A stretch of 64,000 bases of DNA. It comes from Subsaximicrobium wynnwilliamsii (GTDB taxonomy: Bacteria; Bacteroidota; Bacteroidia; Flavobacteriales; Flavobacteriaceae). The stretch lies in assembly GCF_007997225.1 (NCBI RefSeq), contig NZ_VORM01000001.1, positions 124,001 through 188,000 of the forward strand. The letters run 5' to 3'. The notes under the pieces are model-generated. The model was given only the letters and a program-made list of their open reading frames with translations, was not told where the DNA came from and did not search any database. Made by a program: the position numbers and the translations under genes. Below, piece after piece: positions 1-8,617 of the stretch (position 1 is its first letter; each line of letters opens with the position of its first letter).

Positions 1-204
1 AGTTGCAGCATTGGTCACGCGCCTGCCATCAATCATGTTGACCTCCATCCCTAAATCGGTCGCAAGTTTTGTGGCCAGTTTGCCCCCACCGTGAATCAGG
101 ATTTTTGGGCCTTCCAATTTGGCGAACAGTTCTATAAATGCGGACAAGCTAGACGCATCATCAATTATATTCCCTCCAATTTTTATGATTTTTAGTGTTT
201 TCAT
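1..204 (-). CDS. argB: Acetylglutamate kinase, N-terminal part (cut by window edge)
   Basis: ArgB phosphorylates N-acetylglutamate (or N-succinylglutamate in some Bacteroidota) with ATP in the second step of arginine synthesis, in the cytoplasm. Only the first 68 codons are in the window. The translation opens MKTLKIIKIGGNIID, followed by the HGGGKLATKL turn, the glycine-rich nucleotide and substrate-binding start of the amino-acid kinase fold, and then MIDGRRVTNA. It is the last arginine gene seen in a minus-strand series starting near 6.7 kb. The spacer to argF' holds a CCCGC-GAAA-GCGGG hairpin directly upstream of the start codon and a larger hairpin at 311-350. The assignment is secure although the C-terminal half is not visible. 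Confidence 0.93.
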   Translation of the reverse strand, partial: MKTLKIIKIGGNIIDDASSLSAFIELFAKLEGPKILIHGGGKLATKLATDLGMEVNMIDGRRVTNAAT

Positions 205-310
205 CTTTGTGCCCGCGAAAGCGGGTATCTTTTAATTTCAGCTCTGATTTTATAAGTAGTTCAATAGTTTCATAAATCCGACGCTAAGAGTTCCGAACAA
301 ACCGCTCATC

Positions 311-350
311 AGACCTCACAGTCCCGAAAGCTTTCGGGACGGTGAGGTCT
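311..350. repeat. Nested palindrome between argF' and argB
   Basis: AGACCTCAC pairs with GTGAGGTCT around an inner perfect palindrome GTCCCGAAAGCTTTCGGGAC, giving an almost continuous 19-bp stem. It combines two repeat families seen elsewhere in the window (GACCT..AGGTC stems and CCCGA..TCGGG palindromes). It could act as an mRNA 3' stabiliser or an attenuating stem between argF' and argB. There is no U-tract, so it is not a canonical terminator. Confidence 0.7.
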
Positions 351-379
351 ATAACGAAGTCCAACGGTGTTGCTCATCA

Positions 380-1315
380 CTACAAACCTTCCAAAATATG
401 TTTTAGCACTACTTGCGCTGCAAAAGTGCGATTGTTAGCTTGCTTTATCACTAGGGAATTGTCGCCATCCAACACCGCGTCCTCGACCACCACATTCCGC
501 CTTACCGGTAAACAGTGCATAAATTTTGCCTTACCCAATTTTGCTTCGGTCATCATCCAATTGGGGTCTTGGTTTAAAATTTTTCCGTAGTCCTTAAAAT
601 TGCTCCAGTTTTTGACATACACAAAATCGGCATCTTTTAAAGCTTCCGTTTGCTTGTGATTGATGGGTGTGTTTTTCGTAATCGCTTCATCCAGTTCATA
701 CCCCTCGGGATGCGTGATGCTAAAATCAACTTCCATCATCTGCATCATTTCCACAAAGGAATTGGCGACTGCCTGCGGCAAAGCTTTAGGATGTGGTGCC
801 CAAGACAAAACCACTTTAGGCCTTGGTTTATCGGCCAATTCTGAAATGGTAATCGCATCGGTCAAGGCCTGAAGCGGGTGGGCGGTGGCGCTTTCCATGT
901 TAATAATTGGCACCGTTGCATATTTTTCGAAACTGCGCAACACGTATTCAGACTGGTCTTTGGCCTTATCGGTTAAACTCGGGAATGCGCGAACCGCAAT
1001 CACATCGGCATATTGTGAAATCACTTTCGCTGCTTCCTTGATGTGTTCGGTACTGTTGGTGTTCATTATGCCGCCATCTTCAAACTCGATGTTCCAAGCG
1101 TCGTTGACGTTGAGAATGCTAACGTTCATGCCCAAGTTTCGAGCAGCTTTTTCGGTACTCAAACGCGTTCGCAAACTGGCATTGAAAAACAACATGACCA
1201 AGGTTTTATGCTTGCCCAAATGGGCATACTCGTACGGATTCATTTTCAGCAAAATGGCTTCTTTTATGAGTTCCTGTAGATTTTTGATGTCGTTGATTTG
1301 TGTGTATTTTTTCAT
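380..1315 (-). CDS. argF': N-acetyl/N-succinyl-ornithine carbamoyltransferase (ArgF'-type)
   Basis: Cytoplasmic transcarbamylase that moves the carbamoyl group of carbamoyl phosphate onto an N-acylated ornithine, the Bacteroidota version of the ornithine transcarbamylase step. The 311-residue protein has the carbamoyl-phosphate loop FFNASLRTRLS (about 43-53), the HPLQALTD motif (about 147-154) and the late MHCLPVRRN motif (about 267-275). The last distinguishes the acyl-ornithine branch from classical OTCases, which have HCLP followed by other residues. The specificity position just before EH (residues 90-91) is Thr, so acetyl versus succinyl substrate is not settled by sequence. It lies between argD and argB; the ATG at 1315 directly follows another CCGC-GAAA-GCGG hairpin. 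Confidence 0.92.
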   Translation of the reverse strand: MKKYTQINDIKNLQELIKEAILLKMNPYEYAHLGKHKTLVMLFFNASLRTRLSTEKAARNLGMNVSILNVNDAWNIEFEDGGIMNTNSTEHIKEAAKVISQYADVIAVRAFPSLTDKAKDQSEYVLRSFEKYATVPIINMESATAHPLQALTDAITISELADKPRPKVVLSWAPHPKALPQAVANSFVEMMQMMEVDFSITHPEGYELDEAITKNTPINHKQTEALKDADFVYVKNWSNFKDYGKILNQDPNWMMTEAKLGKAKFMHCLPVRRNVVVEDAVLDGDNSLVIKQANNRTFAAQVVLKHILEGL

Positions 1316-1411
1316 GCCCTGTCCGCGAAAGCGGGTATCTTTTATGCTTTCCCCTAACGTCGATAACTATCGGAACCTAAGGGGAATGTTAATTTCGTTC
1401 TCAATTTAAAA

Positions 1412-1512
1412 TTTTATCAAACCTACAAGGTCTTTAAGACCTTGCAGGTTGGTCGATTTGCGTGCTTTGGGGTTCAAACCTAACAGGTTTTAGAAACCTG
1501 TTAGGTTTAGTT
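1412..1512. repeat. Two tandem ACCT..AGGT hairpins between argD and argF'
   Basis: Two adjacent perfect or near-perfect hairpins: CCTACAAGGTCTTTAAGACCTTGCAGG near 1420-1448, and AACCTAACAGG-N-CCTGTTAGGTT near 1480-1508. The same hairpin family recurs at 2702-2733, in the ilvC-ilvN gap and after ilvB. They look like dispersed palindromic repeats transcribed within the operon. Confidence 0.65.
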
Positions 1513-1519
1513 TGTCACG

Positions 1520-2647
1520 TCATTTTAGTTCGTAACGAAGTGCCTCAAACAATTTATCTATGTGCTTTTCCTGAATGGTCAATGGCGGAAGAATGCGAAT
1601 CAAATTAGGATTTTTTGCACTTCCCGTAAAAATGTGATGCTCGTAAATAAGAGCTTTTCGCAATTCTGAAATTGGAAACTCAAACTCCAAGCCTAACATC
1701 AAACCTCTACCTTTGACTGATTTCAAGCCGGGCAAACCTTCTGTTTTACTTCGGAAATAGTCTGAAACACGCTTCACATTTTCCGTCAATTGTTCTGTTT
1801 CCAAAACCTTTAAAACCGATAAAGTCGCAACACAGGCGAGATGGTTACCGCCAAAAGTGGTGCCCAACAAACCAAAAGAGGCCTTAATTTCAGGATGAAT
1901 CAAAATACCTCCAACTGGAAATCCGTTGCCCATACCTTTAGCTATAGAAATGATATCTGGAGTTAAGCCATGTTTTTGAAAGGCGAAAAAATCGCCTGTT
2001 CTTCCAAATCCGGATTGCACTTCATCGGCGATAAAAACGGTGTTGTACTGCTTGCACAATTTTTCGAGACCTTGATAAAATCCGGAAGTGGATTCATCCA
2101 AACCGCCAACGCCTTGGATGCATTCAATGATTACTGCGCAGGTTTCCTCTTTTTTTAGAATGGCTTCCACCGCTTCCAAATCGCCCAATGCCACAAAATC
2201 GACTTGCTGTTGTGCGTTTAAAGGCGCTACGATTTTAGGATTGTCGGTAGCTGCAACCGCTGCAGAGGTTCTTCCGTGAAAGGCATTATTAAAAGCTAAA
2301 ATCTTCTTTTTTCCATTGTGAAAAGAGGCCAATTTTAAGGCATTCTCATTGGCTTCCGCACCAGAACTGCACAAAAATAATTGGTAGTCTTCACAGTTTG
2401 AAAGTCTGCCCAATCGCTTTGCCAATTCTTCCTGCAGCGGATTCTGAATCGCGTTGCTATAAAAACCTAATTTTTCAACTTGATAGCAAATCGCCGAAAC
2501 ATATTCAGGATGCGAATGCCCAATGGAAATTACCGCGTGCCCACCATATAAATCGAGGTATTCCACGCCTTTGCCGTCATAGACATAAACATCTTTGGCG
2601 CTTACTGGCGTCACATCGTATAAGGGATAAACGTTGAATAGGTTCAT
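1520..2647 (-). CDS. argD: Acetylornithine aminotransferase
   Basis: Class III PLP-dependent aminotransferase that interconverts N-acyl-glutamate semialdehyde and N-acylornithine, with glutamate as amino donor. At 375 residues it is of usual length for ArgD. Visible features are the phosphate-binding SSGAEANENALK (about 94-105), FHGRTSAA (about 123-130), IADEVQSGFGRTG (about 206-218) with the PLP-ring aspartate, and the Schiff-base lysine in SIAKGMGNGFP (Lys237). It lies between proC and argF' in the minus-strand arginine cluster, separated by about 200 bp on each side. Those spacers contain only small hairpins, so one transcript is plausible. Confidence 0.94.
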   Translation of the reverse strand: MNLFNVYPLYDVTPVSAKDVYVYDGKGVEYLDLYGGHAVISIGHSHPEYVSAICYQVEKLGFYSNAIQNPLQEELAKRLGRLSNCEDYQLFLCSSGAEANENALKLASFHNGKKKILAFNNAFHGRTSAAVAATDNPKIVAPLNAQQQVDFVALGDLEAVEAILKKEETCAVIIECIQGVGGLDESTSGFYQGLEKLCKQYNTVFIADEVQSGFGRTGDFFAFQKHGLTPDIISIAKGMGNGFPVGGILIHPEIKASFGLLGTTFGGNHLACVATLSVLKVLETEQLTENVKRVSDYFRSKTEGLPGLKSVKGRGLMLGLEFEFPISELRKALIYEHHIFTGSAKNPNLIRILPPLTIQEKHIDKLFEALRYELK

Positions 2648-2851
2648 GGGTTTATGTTTTCAAACAGTTCGTTTGAGTTGATGGTAATTATTTTTCAATT
2701 CAGACCTACAAGGTTTTTGAAACCTTGCAGGTCGGCGTGCTAACTTTGCAGGTCGGCGCGCAAAGCATTTAGGGCGGTTTGCAAACCTTGCAGGTCGCTC
2801 CAATATGTCATTGCTATCCAGATAATTATCGGGAGACGCACTCTTTTTATT

Positions 2852-3652
2852 TTAAATCTGCTCTTTCTTTATGTTACTAATTTTGTTAAACGACGCCACC
2901 ATCCCTTGAATCAAGGACGAGCTTAAACCTTTGTGTTCCATTTCGTTCAGGCCTTCTATGGTGCAGCCTTTTGGTGTGGTTACGCGGTCTATTTCCTCTT
3001 CGGGATGTTTTTTATTCTGAATCAATAGACTTGCAGCGCCTTCACTGGTGTACATCGCCAATTCCTGAGCTTCCTTGGCATCAAAACCCAATTGTATGGC
3101 GGCTTGGGTGCTGGCACGAATGAGTCGCATCCAAAAGGCAATCCCGCTGGCGCAAACCACGGTGGCAGCTTGCATCTGAGTTTCAGGAATGACCAAAGAA
3201 TGCCCCAATCGGTTGAAAATCGCTTCTGCAACCTTAATTCGCTTGGAGCCTTGCCCGTTACTGCATAAACAGGTCATGGATTTCCCAACCGCAATCGCGG
3301 TATTTGGCATGGCCCTGATGATGAATTGCTCCTGCCCCACGATGGCTTCTATCTTAGCAATCGAGAATCCGGTAACCGTAGAGATAATAATGTGTCTTTC
3401 AGTTAGCGATAACTTAATGTCGTTCAAAATACTTTCCAAATGTGAAGGCTGCACTGCTAAAATCAAAATATCCGACTTCTGTACCGCTTCCAGATTATCA
3501 CTGGTCAAGCTTACGTTTTTGTAGCCTTCAAAGTCTGAAATGGATTCCAAATTGCGTTTTGTGAGCCAAAGTGTGGTTATGGCGTTGGTGGTAACCAAGC
3601 CTTTTGCGATGGATTTCCCTAAATTGCCGGTGCCTATAATTGCTATTTTCAT
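2852..3652 (-). CDS. proC: Pyrroline-5-carboxylate reductase
   Basis: Reduces 1-pyrroline-5-carboxylate to proline with NAD(P)H; cytoplasmic. The translation starts MKIAIIGTGNLGKSIAKGL with a GxGxxG dinucleotide fold at residues 7-12. The C-terminal part carries the typical substrate and dimer region (EAQELAMYTSEGAASLL, then TTPKGCTIEGLNEME). The reading frame stays open 33 bases further upstream, but those codons come from a CCGCGAAAGCGG hairpin repeat. I therefore place the start at the ATG at 3652, giving 266 residues, the normal family length. Its position between argC and argD links proline and arginine synthesis, which share glutamate-semialdehyde chemistry. Confidence 0.92.
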   Translation of the reverse strand: MKIAIIGTGNLGKSIAKGLVTTNAITTLWLTKRNLESISDFEGYKNVSLTSDNLEAVQKSDILILAVQPSHLESILNDIKLSLTERHIIISTVTGFSIAKIEAIVGQEQFIIRAMPNTAIAVGKSMTCLCSNGQGSKRIKVAEAIFNRLGHSLVIPETQMQAATVVCASGIAFWMRLIRASTQAAIQLGFDAKEAQELAMYTSEGAASLLIQNKKHPEEEIDRVTTPKGCTIEGLNEMEHKGLSSSLIQGMVASFNKISNIKKEQI

Positions 3653-3752
3653 CTTAGTGACCGCGAAAGCGGTTATCTGTTTCATTAAACTTGTTTTTTT
3701 AGACCTTTCTGTCCCGAAAGCTTTCGGGATGAAAACCTGACAGGTCTTTCGT

Positions 3753-3832
3753 ATGCTCTGTCTTCCGTCTGCCCTCTCCCGTCTTCCGTCTTCCGTCTTC
3801 CCTCTTCCCTCTTCCGTCTTCAGTCTCCTTTT
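3753..3832. repeat. Heptanucleotide tandem repeat (CTTCCGT-like)
   Basis: A pyrimidine-rich run of imperfect 7-mers (GTCTTCC/GCCCTCT variants, roughly ten units) fills the argC-proC spacer. A second heptamer array with another unit (TTGGTTC/TTGGTAC) occurs at 31998-32053. It is possibly slippage-prone; no protein is encoded. Confidence 0.75.
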
Positions 3833-3840
3833 CTAATTCT

Positions 3841-4818
3841 TTAAAAATAATTCGCCTTCAGCCTCAACCCTTCCGTCTCCTCAAAACCAAACATGAGATT
3901 CATATTTTGAACCGCTTGGCCTGAAGCGCCTTTTAAGAGGTTATCGATACAACTTGTGATCAATAATTTGTTATTGTGCTTCTGTAAGTGCAACAGACAT
4001 TTGTTGGTGTTGACCACTTGTTTCAGATGAATATCCTCCTCGCAAACCACGGTAAACGCAGCGTCTTTATAAAATTCCAAATACAGCCTTTTTGCCTCTT
4101 GCAAGCTGCCTTCAAAATTGGTGTAGGCAGTTGCAAAAATCCCTCTGGAAAAATTACCTCGGTTAGGAATGAAAAGTACTTCCGAAGAAAAATTGGTTTG
4201 TAATTGCTTAATACGCTCGTTGATTTCGCCCAAATGTTGATGCGTGAAACTCTTGTAATGTGAAAAGTTATTATCGCGATAGGTAAAATGTGTGGTTTCG
4301 GAAAGAGCCGTTCCCGCTCCTGTAGCGCCTGTCACTGCGTTGACGTGAATGTCTGCCTTCAGTAGATGTATGTCTGCCAAGGGTAAAATGGCCAATTGGA
4401 TAGCAGTCGCAAAACAGCCTGGATTAGCGATGTAATTTGCTGTTTTGATGTCTTCCTTAAACAATTCAGGCAAGCCGTAAATGAAATCCATACCTTTAAA
4501 ATGTTGGTCATGTTCTAGTCGGAAATCGTTGCTCAAATCGATAATCTTTGTGCTTTCAGAAAATGCGTTACTCTCTAAAAAAGCTTTGGAATGCCCGTGG
4601 CCTAAACATAAAAACAACACATCCACTTCGGGATTCAAGTCGCTGGAAAACTTCAAATCGGTACTGCCCACCAAATCCTGATGCACCTTTGAAAGTTTGT
4701 TTCCCGCATTTGAGGTGCTGTAAACGAAATCGAGTTTCGCTTCCTTATGATTGAGCAACAACCGAATCAATTCCCCAGCAGTATAACCTGCGCCTCCAAC
4801 AATGCCAACTCCTATCAT
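3841..4818 (-). CDS. argC: N-acetyl-gamma-glutamyl-phosphate reductase
   Basis: NADPH-dependent reduction of N-acylglutamyl phosphate to the semialdehyde, the third arginine step. From the ATG at 4818 the protein is 325 residues: MIGVGIVGGAGYTAGELIRLL gives the dinucleotide-binding loop, and ANPGCFATAIQLA holds the catalytic Cys (about 135). The open frame extends 27 codons upstream into argG, but the family starts at the glycine loop. The start codon overlaps the argG stop as ATGA, so translation is probably coupled to argG. Length and motifs are normal for the family. Confidence 0.94.
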   Translation of the reverse strand: MIGVGIVGGAGYTAGELIRLLLNHKEAKLDFVYSTSNAGNKLSKVHQDLVGSTDLKFSSDLNPEVDVLFLCLGHGHSKAFLESNAFSESTKIIDLSNDFRLEHDQHFKGMDFIYGLPELFKEDIKTANYIANPGCFATAIQLAILPLADIHLLKADIHVNAVTGATGAGTALSETTHFTYRDNNFSHYKSFTHQHLGEINERIKQLQTNFSSEVLFIPNRGNFSRGIFATAYTNFEGSLQEAKRLYLEFYKDAAFTVVCEEDIHLKQVVNTNKCLLHLQKHNNKLLITSCIDNLLKGASGQAVQNMNLMFGFEETEGLRLKANYF

Positions 4819-6050
4819 AATGTTTGATTTACTTGATGGTATATCTTGTTTTGATTGGCGAATATTTTGATGAAGCCCTTGGCCTCTTCTGCGGTCCAAC
4901 CTGAGTTTACCTCGCCATATGCGCCGAATTTGGCGTTCATCAAATCGTGTTCAGAGCGAATGCCATCCAAAGAAAAATGATAGGGTTTTAAGGTAACGAT
5001 GACTTCTCCGGAAACTTGTGCCTGGCTGCTCTCTAGAAAGGCTTCCATGTTGCGCATCACAGGGTCCAGATATTGACCTTCGTGCAAATGCATTCCGTAG
5101 AAACTGGATAAATAATCCTTATGCTGTAATTGCCATTTGGTCAAAGTATGTTTTTCCAATAAATGATGCGCTTTGATGATGACTAAGGCCGCAGGCGCCT
5201 CAAAACCAACGCGCCCCTTGATGCCCACAATGGTATCGCCCACATGAATGTCGCGACCAATGGCATAGGCGGAGGCCATATCATTAAGCACCTCAATATT
5301 AATTTCAGGACTGTTCTCAACGCCATTGACCGCAACCAATTCGCCTTCCAAAAAACGCAACAGCACTTTTTCTGGGTCGGAATGTTTCAATTGCGACGGA
5401 TAAGCGGAATCTGGCAAAGGTTTTTCCGAAGTCAAGGTTTCTTCCCCGCCAACACTGGTGCCCCAAAGGCCTTTGTTGATGGAATACTTGGATTTTTCCC
5501 AAGACGAATCCACCCCATGTTGCTTGAGGTAATCGATTTCTTCCTGACGCGTTAATTTCTGGTCCCTAATGGGCGTTATGATTTCGATATGAGGCGCCAA
5601 GGTTTGGAAAATCATATCGAAACGCACTTGGTCGTTTCCTGCGCCGGTGCTTCCGTGGGCAATGAATTGGGCATCAATACTTTTGGCGTATTCCACAATT
5701 TCAATGGCTTGAATGATGCGTTCTGCACTTACTGAAAGCGGATAGGTGTTATTTTTAAGCACGTTTCCGAAGATTAAATATTTGATGACTTTCTCATAAT
5801 AGGAAGCCACCGCATCGATATTCTTATAAGTAGAAACACCCATTTTATAGGCATTGCTCTCAATGTGTTCTATTTCTTCGGAAGAAAAACCGCCTGTGTT
5901 GACGCTTACCGAATGCACCTCGTAGCCCGCTTTGCTTAAGCTCACAGCGCAGTAGGAAGTATCCAAGCCACCACTGTAGGCCAAAACCAATTTACCCGAT
6001 TTCTTGCTTTGCGATTGCGCTTCCGAAGAAGAATTAGTTGCTTCCTTCAT
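4815..6050 (-). CDS. argG: Argininosuccinate synthase
   Basis: ATP-dependent condensation of citrulline and aspartate to argininosuccinate. The PP-loop SGGLDTSY sits at residues 26-33, followed by the citrulline/aspartate-binding region containing AHGSTGAGNDQVRFD (about 132-146). At 411 residues it is slightly longer than most ArgG proteins because of a low-complexity Ser/Gln/Lys-rich N-terminal extension of about 18 residues. No Met lies closer to the PP-loop, so the ATG at 6050 is kept. It overlaps the 3' end of the upstream acyltransferase gene by 17 bp and the downstream argC start by 4 bp, indicating a tight operon. Confidence 0.94.
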   Translation of the reverse strand: MKEATNSSSEAQSQSKKSGKLVLAYSGGLDTSYCAVSLSKAGYEVHSVSVNTGGFSSEEIEHIESNAYKMGVSTYKNIDAVASYYEKVIKYLIFGNVLKNNTYPLSVSAERIIQAIEIVEYAKSIDAQFIAHGSTGAGNDQVRFDMIFQTLAPHIEIITPIRDQKLTRQEEIDYLKQHGVDSSWEKSKYSINKGLWGTSVGGEETLTSEKPLPDSAYPSQLKHSDPEKVLLRFLEGELVAVNGVENSPEINIEVLNDMASAYAIGRDIHVGDTIVGIKGRVGFEAPAALVIIKAHHLLEKHTLTKWQLQHKDYLSSFYGMHLHEGQYLDPVMRNMEAFLESSQAQVSGEVIVTLKPYHFSLDGIRSEHDLMNAKFGAYGEVNSGWTAEEAKGFIKIFANQNKIYHQVNQTL

Positions 6051-6678
6051 TAGTTTGATTTTTAACTTTTCTCAATAGCATGGTTTGTTTGATGTTTTTC
6101 AAACGCGTCCACACTTTCTTGTCGTAAACATGCTCCTGACTCTCAATGCTATGTTTTGCTTTTGGATCGTATAACATGCCCGTACACAAACACATTTTTT
6201 GCTCGGTACGTTGCAGCACATCATAGTTTTTACAGGTTTGGCAGCCGTTCCAAAAGGATTCGTCATCGGTCAATTCTGAAAACGTGACGGGTTTATAACC
6301 CAAATCGCTATTCATTTTCATGACCGCCAATCCTGTAGTAATGCTGAACACCTTAGAATCTGGAAATTTTTTACGGGAGTGGTCGAATATTTTCTGTTTG
6401 ATTTGCTTGGCCAAGCCCATTTTACGATAGCTGGGATAAACAATCAAGCCCGAATTGGCCACGAATTTCGCGTGGCTCCACGCTTCAATATAGCAGAAAC
6501 CCGCGAAGTTCTCACCATCCAGCGCAATGACAGCGTTGCCATTTTCCATTTTGCTAATGATGTATTCTGGGGTACGCTTGGCGATGCCTGTACCTCTATC
6601 TTTCGCTGATTCCGCTATGGTATCGCAAATAATCTGGGCATAGACCGAATGGGATTTGTTAGCAATAACAATGTCCAT
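6034..6678 (-). CDS. GNAT acyltransferase, probable N-acylglutamate synthase of the arginine operon
   Basis: GNAT fold: the acyl-CoA-binding segment is seen as GLIVYPSYRKMGLAKQIKQ (residues about 77-95), preceded by the FAGFCYIEAW strand. It opens the arginine gene series and overlaps argG by 17 bp. No classical argA or argJ is visible, so it is the natural candidate for acylating glutamate in the first arginine step. Genetic work on other Bacteroidota has pointed to GNAT proteins for this role. A C-terminal CxxC...CxC group (Cys146, 149, 163, 165) could bind zinc or iron. The acyl donor (acetyl- or succinyl-CoA) cannot be read from the sequence. Confidence 0.75.
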   Translation of the reverse strand: MDIVIANKSHSVYAQIICDTIAESAKDRGTGIAKRTPEYIISKMENGNAVIALDGENFAGFCYIEAWSHAKFVANSGLIVYPSYRKMGLAKQIKQKIFDHSRKKFPDSKVFSITTGLAVMKMNSDLGYKPVTFSELTDDESFWNGCQTCKNYDVLQRTEQKMCLCTGMLYDPKAKHSIESQEHVYDKKVWTRLKNIKQTMLLRKVKNQTNEGSN

Positions 6679-6745
6679 TGTTTTGATTTATAAATTAAAA
6701 TAATATTGAGATTGTGTTTTGAGAAAGAACCGGACTCACCTAAGT

Positions 6746-6787
6746 TCAAAAAATAGAGTGTACACCCAAAGGGCGACGCAACACCAT
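6746..6787 (-). CDS. Possible 13-residue leader peptide with Arg-Arg (speculative)
   Basis: A short ORF MVLRRPLGVHSIF lies in the leader of the arginine operon, 67 nt before the acyltransferase start. It is preceded by an AGGAG sequence eight bases before its ATG, unusual in Bacteroidota where Shine-Dalgarno sequences are weak. It contains two adjacent Arg codons. The same frame is open further upstream (to 6940) and also holds an RR pair. It could sense arginyl-tRNA supply, but no clear terminator/antiterminator pair follows it, so confidence is low. Confidence 0.2.
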   Translation of the reverse strand: MVLRRPLGVHSIF

Positions 6788-6975
6788 GGGGAATCTCCTC
6801 AAGGCTTTGCTCGTTAAAGCAAGGCTATTTGAAAAATAAGATATGAAGTGGAAATGACTCAAAATAAAAAATATAAACGTTAATGGCTTCTTTTTAAGAT
6901 TCAGAATGCACAGCGCCTGCGCAAAAATTGTGCGGGACACTCGGGACGTCTAGTATTTTGATTGATGATCATATT

Positions 6976-7004
6976 CAAATGTACTATTTTATTTTTCAAC
7001 TCAA
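6976..7004 (-). promoter_or_regulatory. Probable promoter of the arginine operon
   Basis: Read on the minus strand, TTG (7004-7002) is followed after 18 bases by TACATTTG (6983-6976), matching the Bacteroidota consensus TTG-N17-23-TAnnTTTG. Initiation would fall near 6968, leaving an untranslated leader of about 290 nt before the acyltransferase ATG at 6678. Confidence 0.5.
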
Positions 7005-7024
7005 TTTATTTTAAAAGTGTTTTT

Positions 7025-8602
7025 TTACAATAAATAATCGGTGCTCACGAAGTTTGACGCTTTACTATCCAACAAATTTTCGAGAATGGCATTGTTATAA
7101 TCATTGTCTTTAGAAGCCACAAATGTACGGATGGAGAATGAGCGCAAGGCGTCATAAACACTCAAAGTGCCCACTGCAGAATCCTTTCTTCCCGTAAACG
7201 GATACACATCTGGCCCACGTTGGCAAGAACTGTTCAAATTGACCCTACATACTAAGTTTACCAAGGCATCAATGAGTGGCGCCAAGGTCTTGACATCACT
7301 ACCAAACAAACTCACTTGTTGGCCATAATTGGAAGCTGCCATGTCATCTAAAGGCTTATCAATATCGCTAAAAGAAAGCACCGGAATCACAGGGCCAAAC
7401 TGCTCTTCTTGAAAAACACGCATGTCTTTTGTTACCGGATACAATACCGCTGGATAGATATAATTGTCGGTGGTTTTACCGCCCTTCTCATTCAATATTT
7501 TTGCTCCTTTTTCTAACGCGTCATCAATCAACTCTTGAATGTAGGCTGGTTTATCTGGCTCTGGGAGTGGTGTCAATTTTACTCCATCGTCCCAAGGGTT
7601 TCCAAACTTAAGCGCATCGACTTTGGCCGAAAAGCGCTTATTGAATTCTTCTACGATGTCTTCATGTACATAAACAATTTTCAATGCTGTACAGCGCTGA
7701 CCGTTGAATGAGGTTGTTCCTGAAATGCACTCATCAATCGCCAAATCTAAATCGGCATCTTTTAGAACTATAGCAGGATTTTTTGCTTCCAAGCCCAACA
7801 CCAGTCTCAAACGGTTGCTTTTTGGGTGTTGGTTCTGCAAGGCATTAGCCGATTTACTATTTCCAATTAAAGCCAACACATCCACTTTTCCAGTTTTCAT
7901 GATTGGACTTGCAACCGTGCGACCACGACCATAAATAATGTTGACCACACCTTTTGGAAAACTACTGCGGAAGGCTTCCAACAAAGGAGAAATTAGCAAT
8001 ACGCCAAACTTTGCAGGTTTGAAAATCGCAGTATTCCCCATAATCAATGCAGGAATCAATAGCGCAAAAGTTTCATTGAGCGGATAATTATAGGGACCCA
8101 AGCAGAGTACAACACCTAAAGGACCGCGTCTAATGTGTGCACGAACGCCATCATGCTTTTCAAATTTGGCGTTGTCCCGATCCAATTGCTTATATTCTTC
8201 TATAGTATTGTAGATATAATCGACCGTACGATCAAATTCTTTTTCAGAATCTGGTAAGCTTTTTCCAATTTCCCACATCAACAGTTTAACCACCTCATCA
8301 CGTTTGGTTTTCATTTGAATCACAAACTTCTCCATGCATATTATACGGTCTTTGACCTTCATGGTTGGCCAAAGCCCTTGTCCTTTATCGTATGCATTGA
8401 CTGCAGCATCAAGCGCTTCCAAAGCTTCAGTTTCACCCAAGGTTGGGATAGTTCCTAATAAGGTTGGTTTGTAATCTTTCGTAGAGGAAATTGAGGAATA
8501 CACCTCTGAAGATTCGCCAGTCCATGGTCTTAATTCGCCATTTATTAGGTAGGTGTCTTGTTTTATTTCGGACTTTATTTGAAATTTTTCTGGAATGGTC
8601 AT
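7025..8602 (-). CDS. NADP-dependent glyceraldehyde-3-phosphate dehydrogenase-like aldehyde dehydrogenase
   Basis: Aldehyde dehydrogenase superfamily, 525 residues. Catalytic elements are complete: [10 protein letters not shown] with the oxyanion Asn (about 172), [11 protein letters not shown] with the general-base Glu (about 272), and [10 protein letters not shown] with the nucleophile Cys304. The [17 protein letters not shown] context and the RC-T motif resemble non-phosphorylating GapN, which oxidises glyceraldehyde 3-phosphate to 3-phosphoglycerate while making NADPH. Another aldehyde substrate is possible. It lies 15 bp after the ilvA stop on the same strand, so it may be transcribed with the branched-chain genes. 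An NADPH-producing role would suit neighbours that consume NADPH (ilvC, gltBD, argC, proC), but that link is inferred. Confidence 0.8.
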   Translation of the reverse strand: MTIPEKFQIKSEIKQDTYLINGELRPWTGESSEVYSSISSTKDYKPTLLGTIPTLGETEALEALDAAVNAYDKGQGLWPTMKVKDRIICMEKFVIQMKTKRDEVVKLLMWEIGKSLPDSEKEFDRTVDYIYNTIEEYKQLDRDNAKFEKHDGVRAHIRRGPLGVVLCLGPYNYPLNETFALLIPALIMGNTAIFKPAKFGVLLISPLLEAFRSSFPKGVVNIIYGRGRTVASPIMKTGKVDVLALIGNSKSANALQNQHPKSNRLRLVLGLEAKNPAIVLKDADLDLAIDECISGTTSFNGQRCTALKIVYVHEDIVEEFNKRFSAKVDALKFGNPWDDGVKLTPLPEPDKPAYIQELIDDALEKGAKILNEKGGKTTDNYIYPAVLYPVTKDMRVFQEEQFGPVIPVLSFSDIDKPLDDMAASNYGQQVSLFGSDVKTLAPLIDALVNLVCRVNLNSSCQRGPDVYPFTGRKDSAVGTLSVYDALRSFSIRTFVASKDNDYNNAILENLLDSKASNFVSTDYLL

Positions 8603-8617
8603 CGTGTTATTTTATGT

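Noticed and set aside
6746-6940. 64-codon minus ORF in the arginine leader as a real protein
   Set aside because: No family pattern and no ribosome site at its first ATG. Only its short inner ORF is kept, as a speculative leader peptide.
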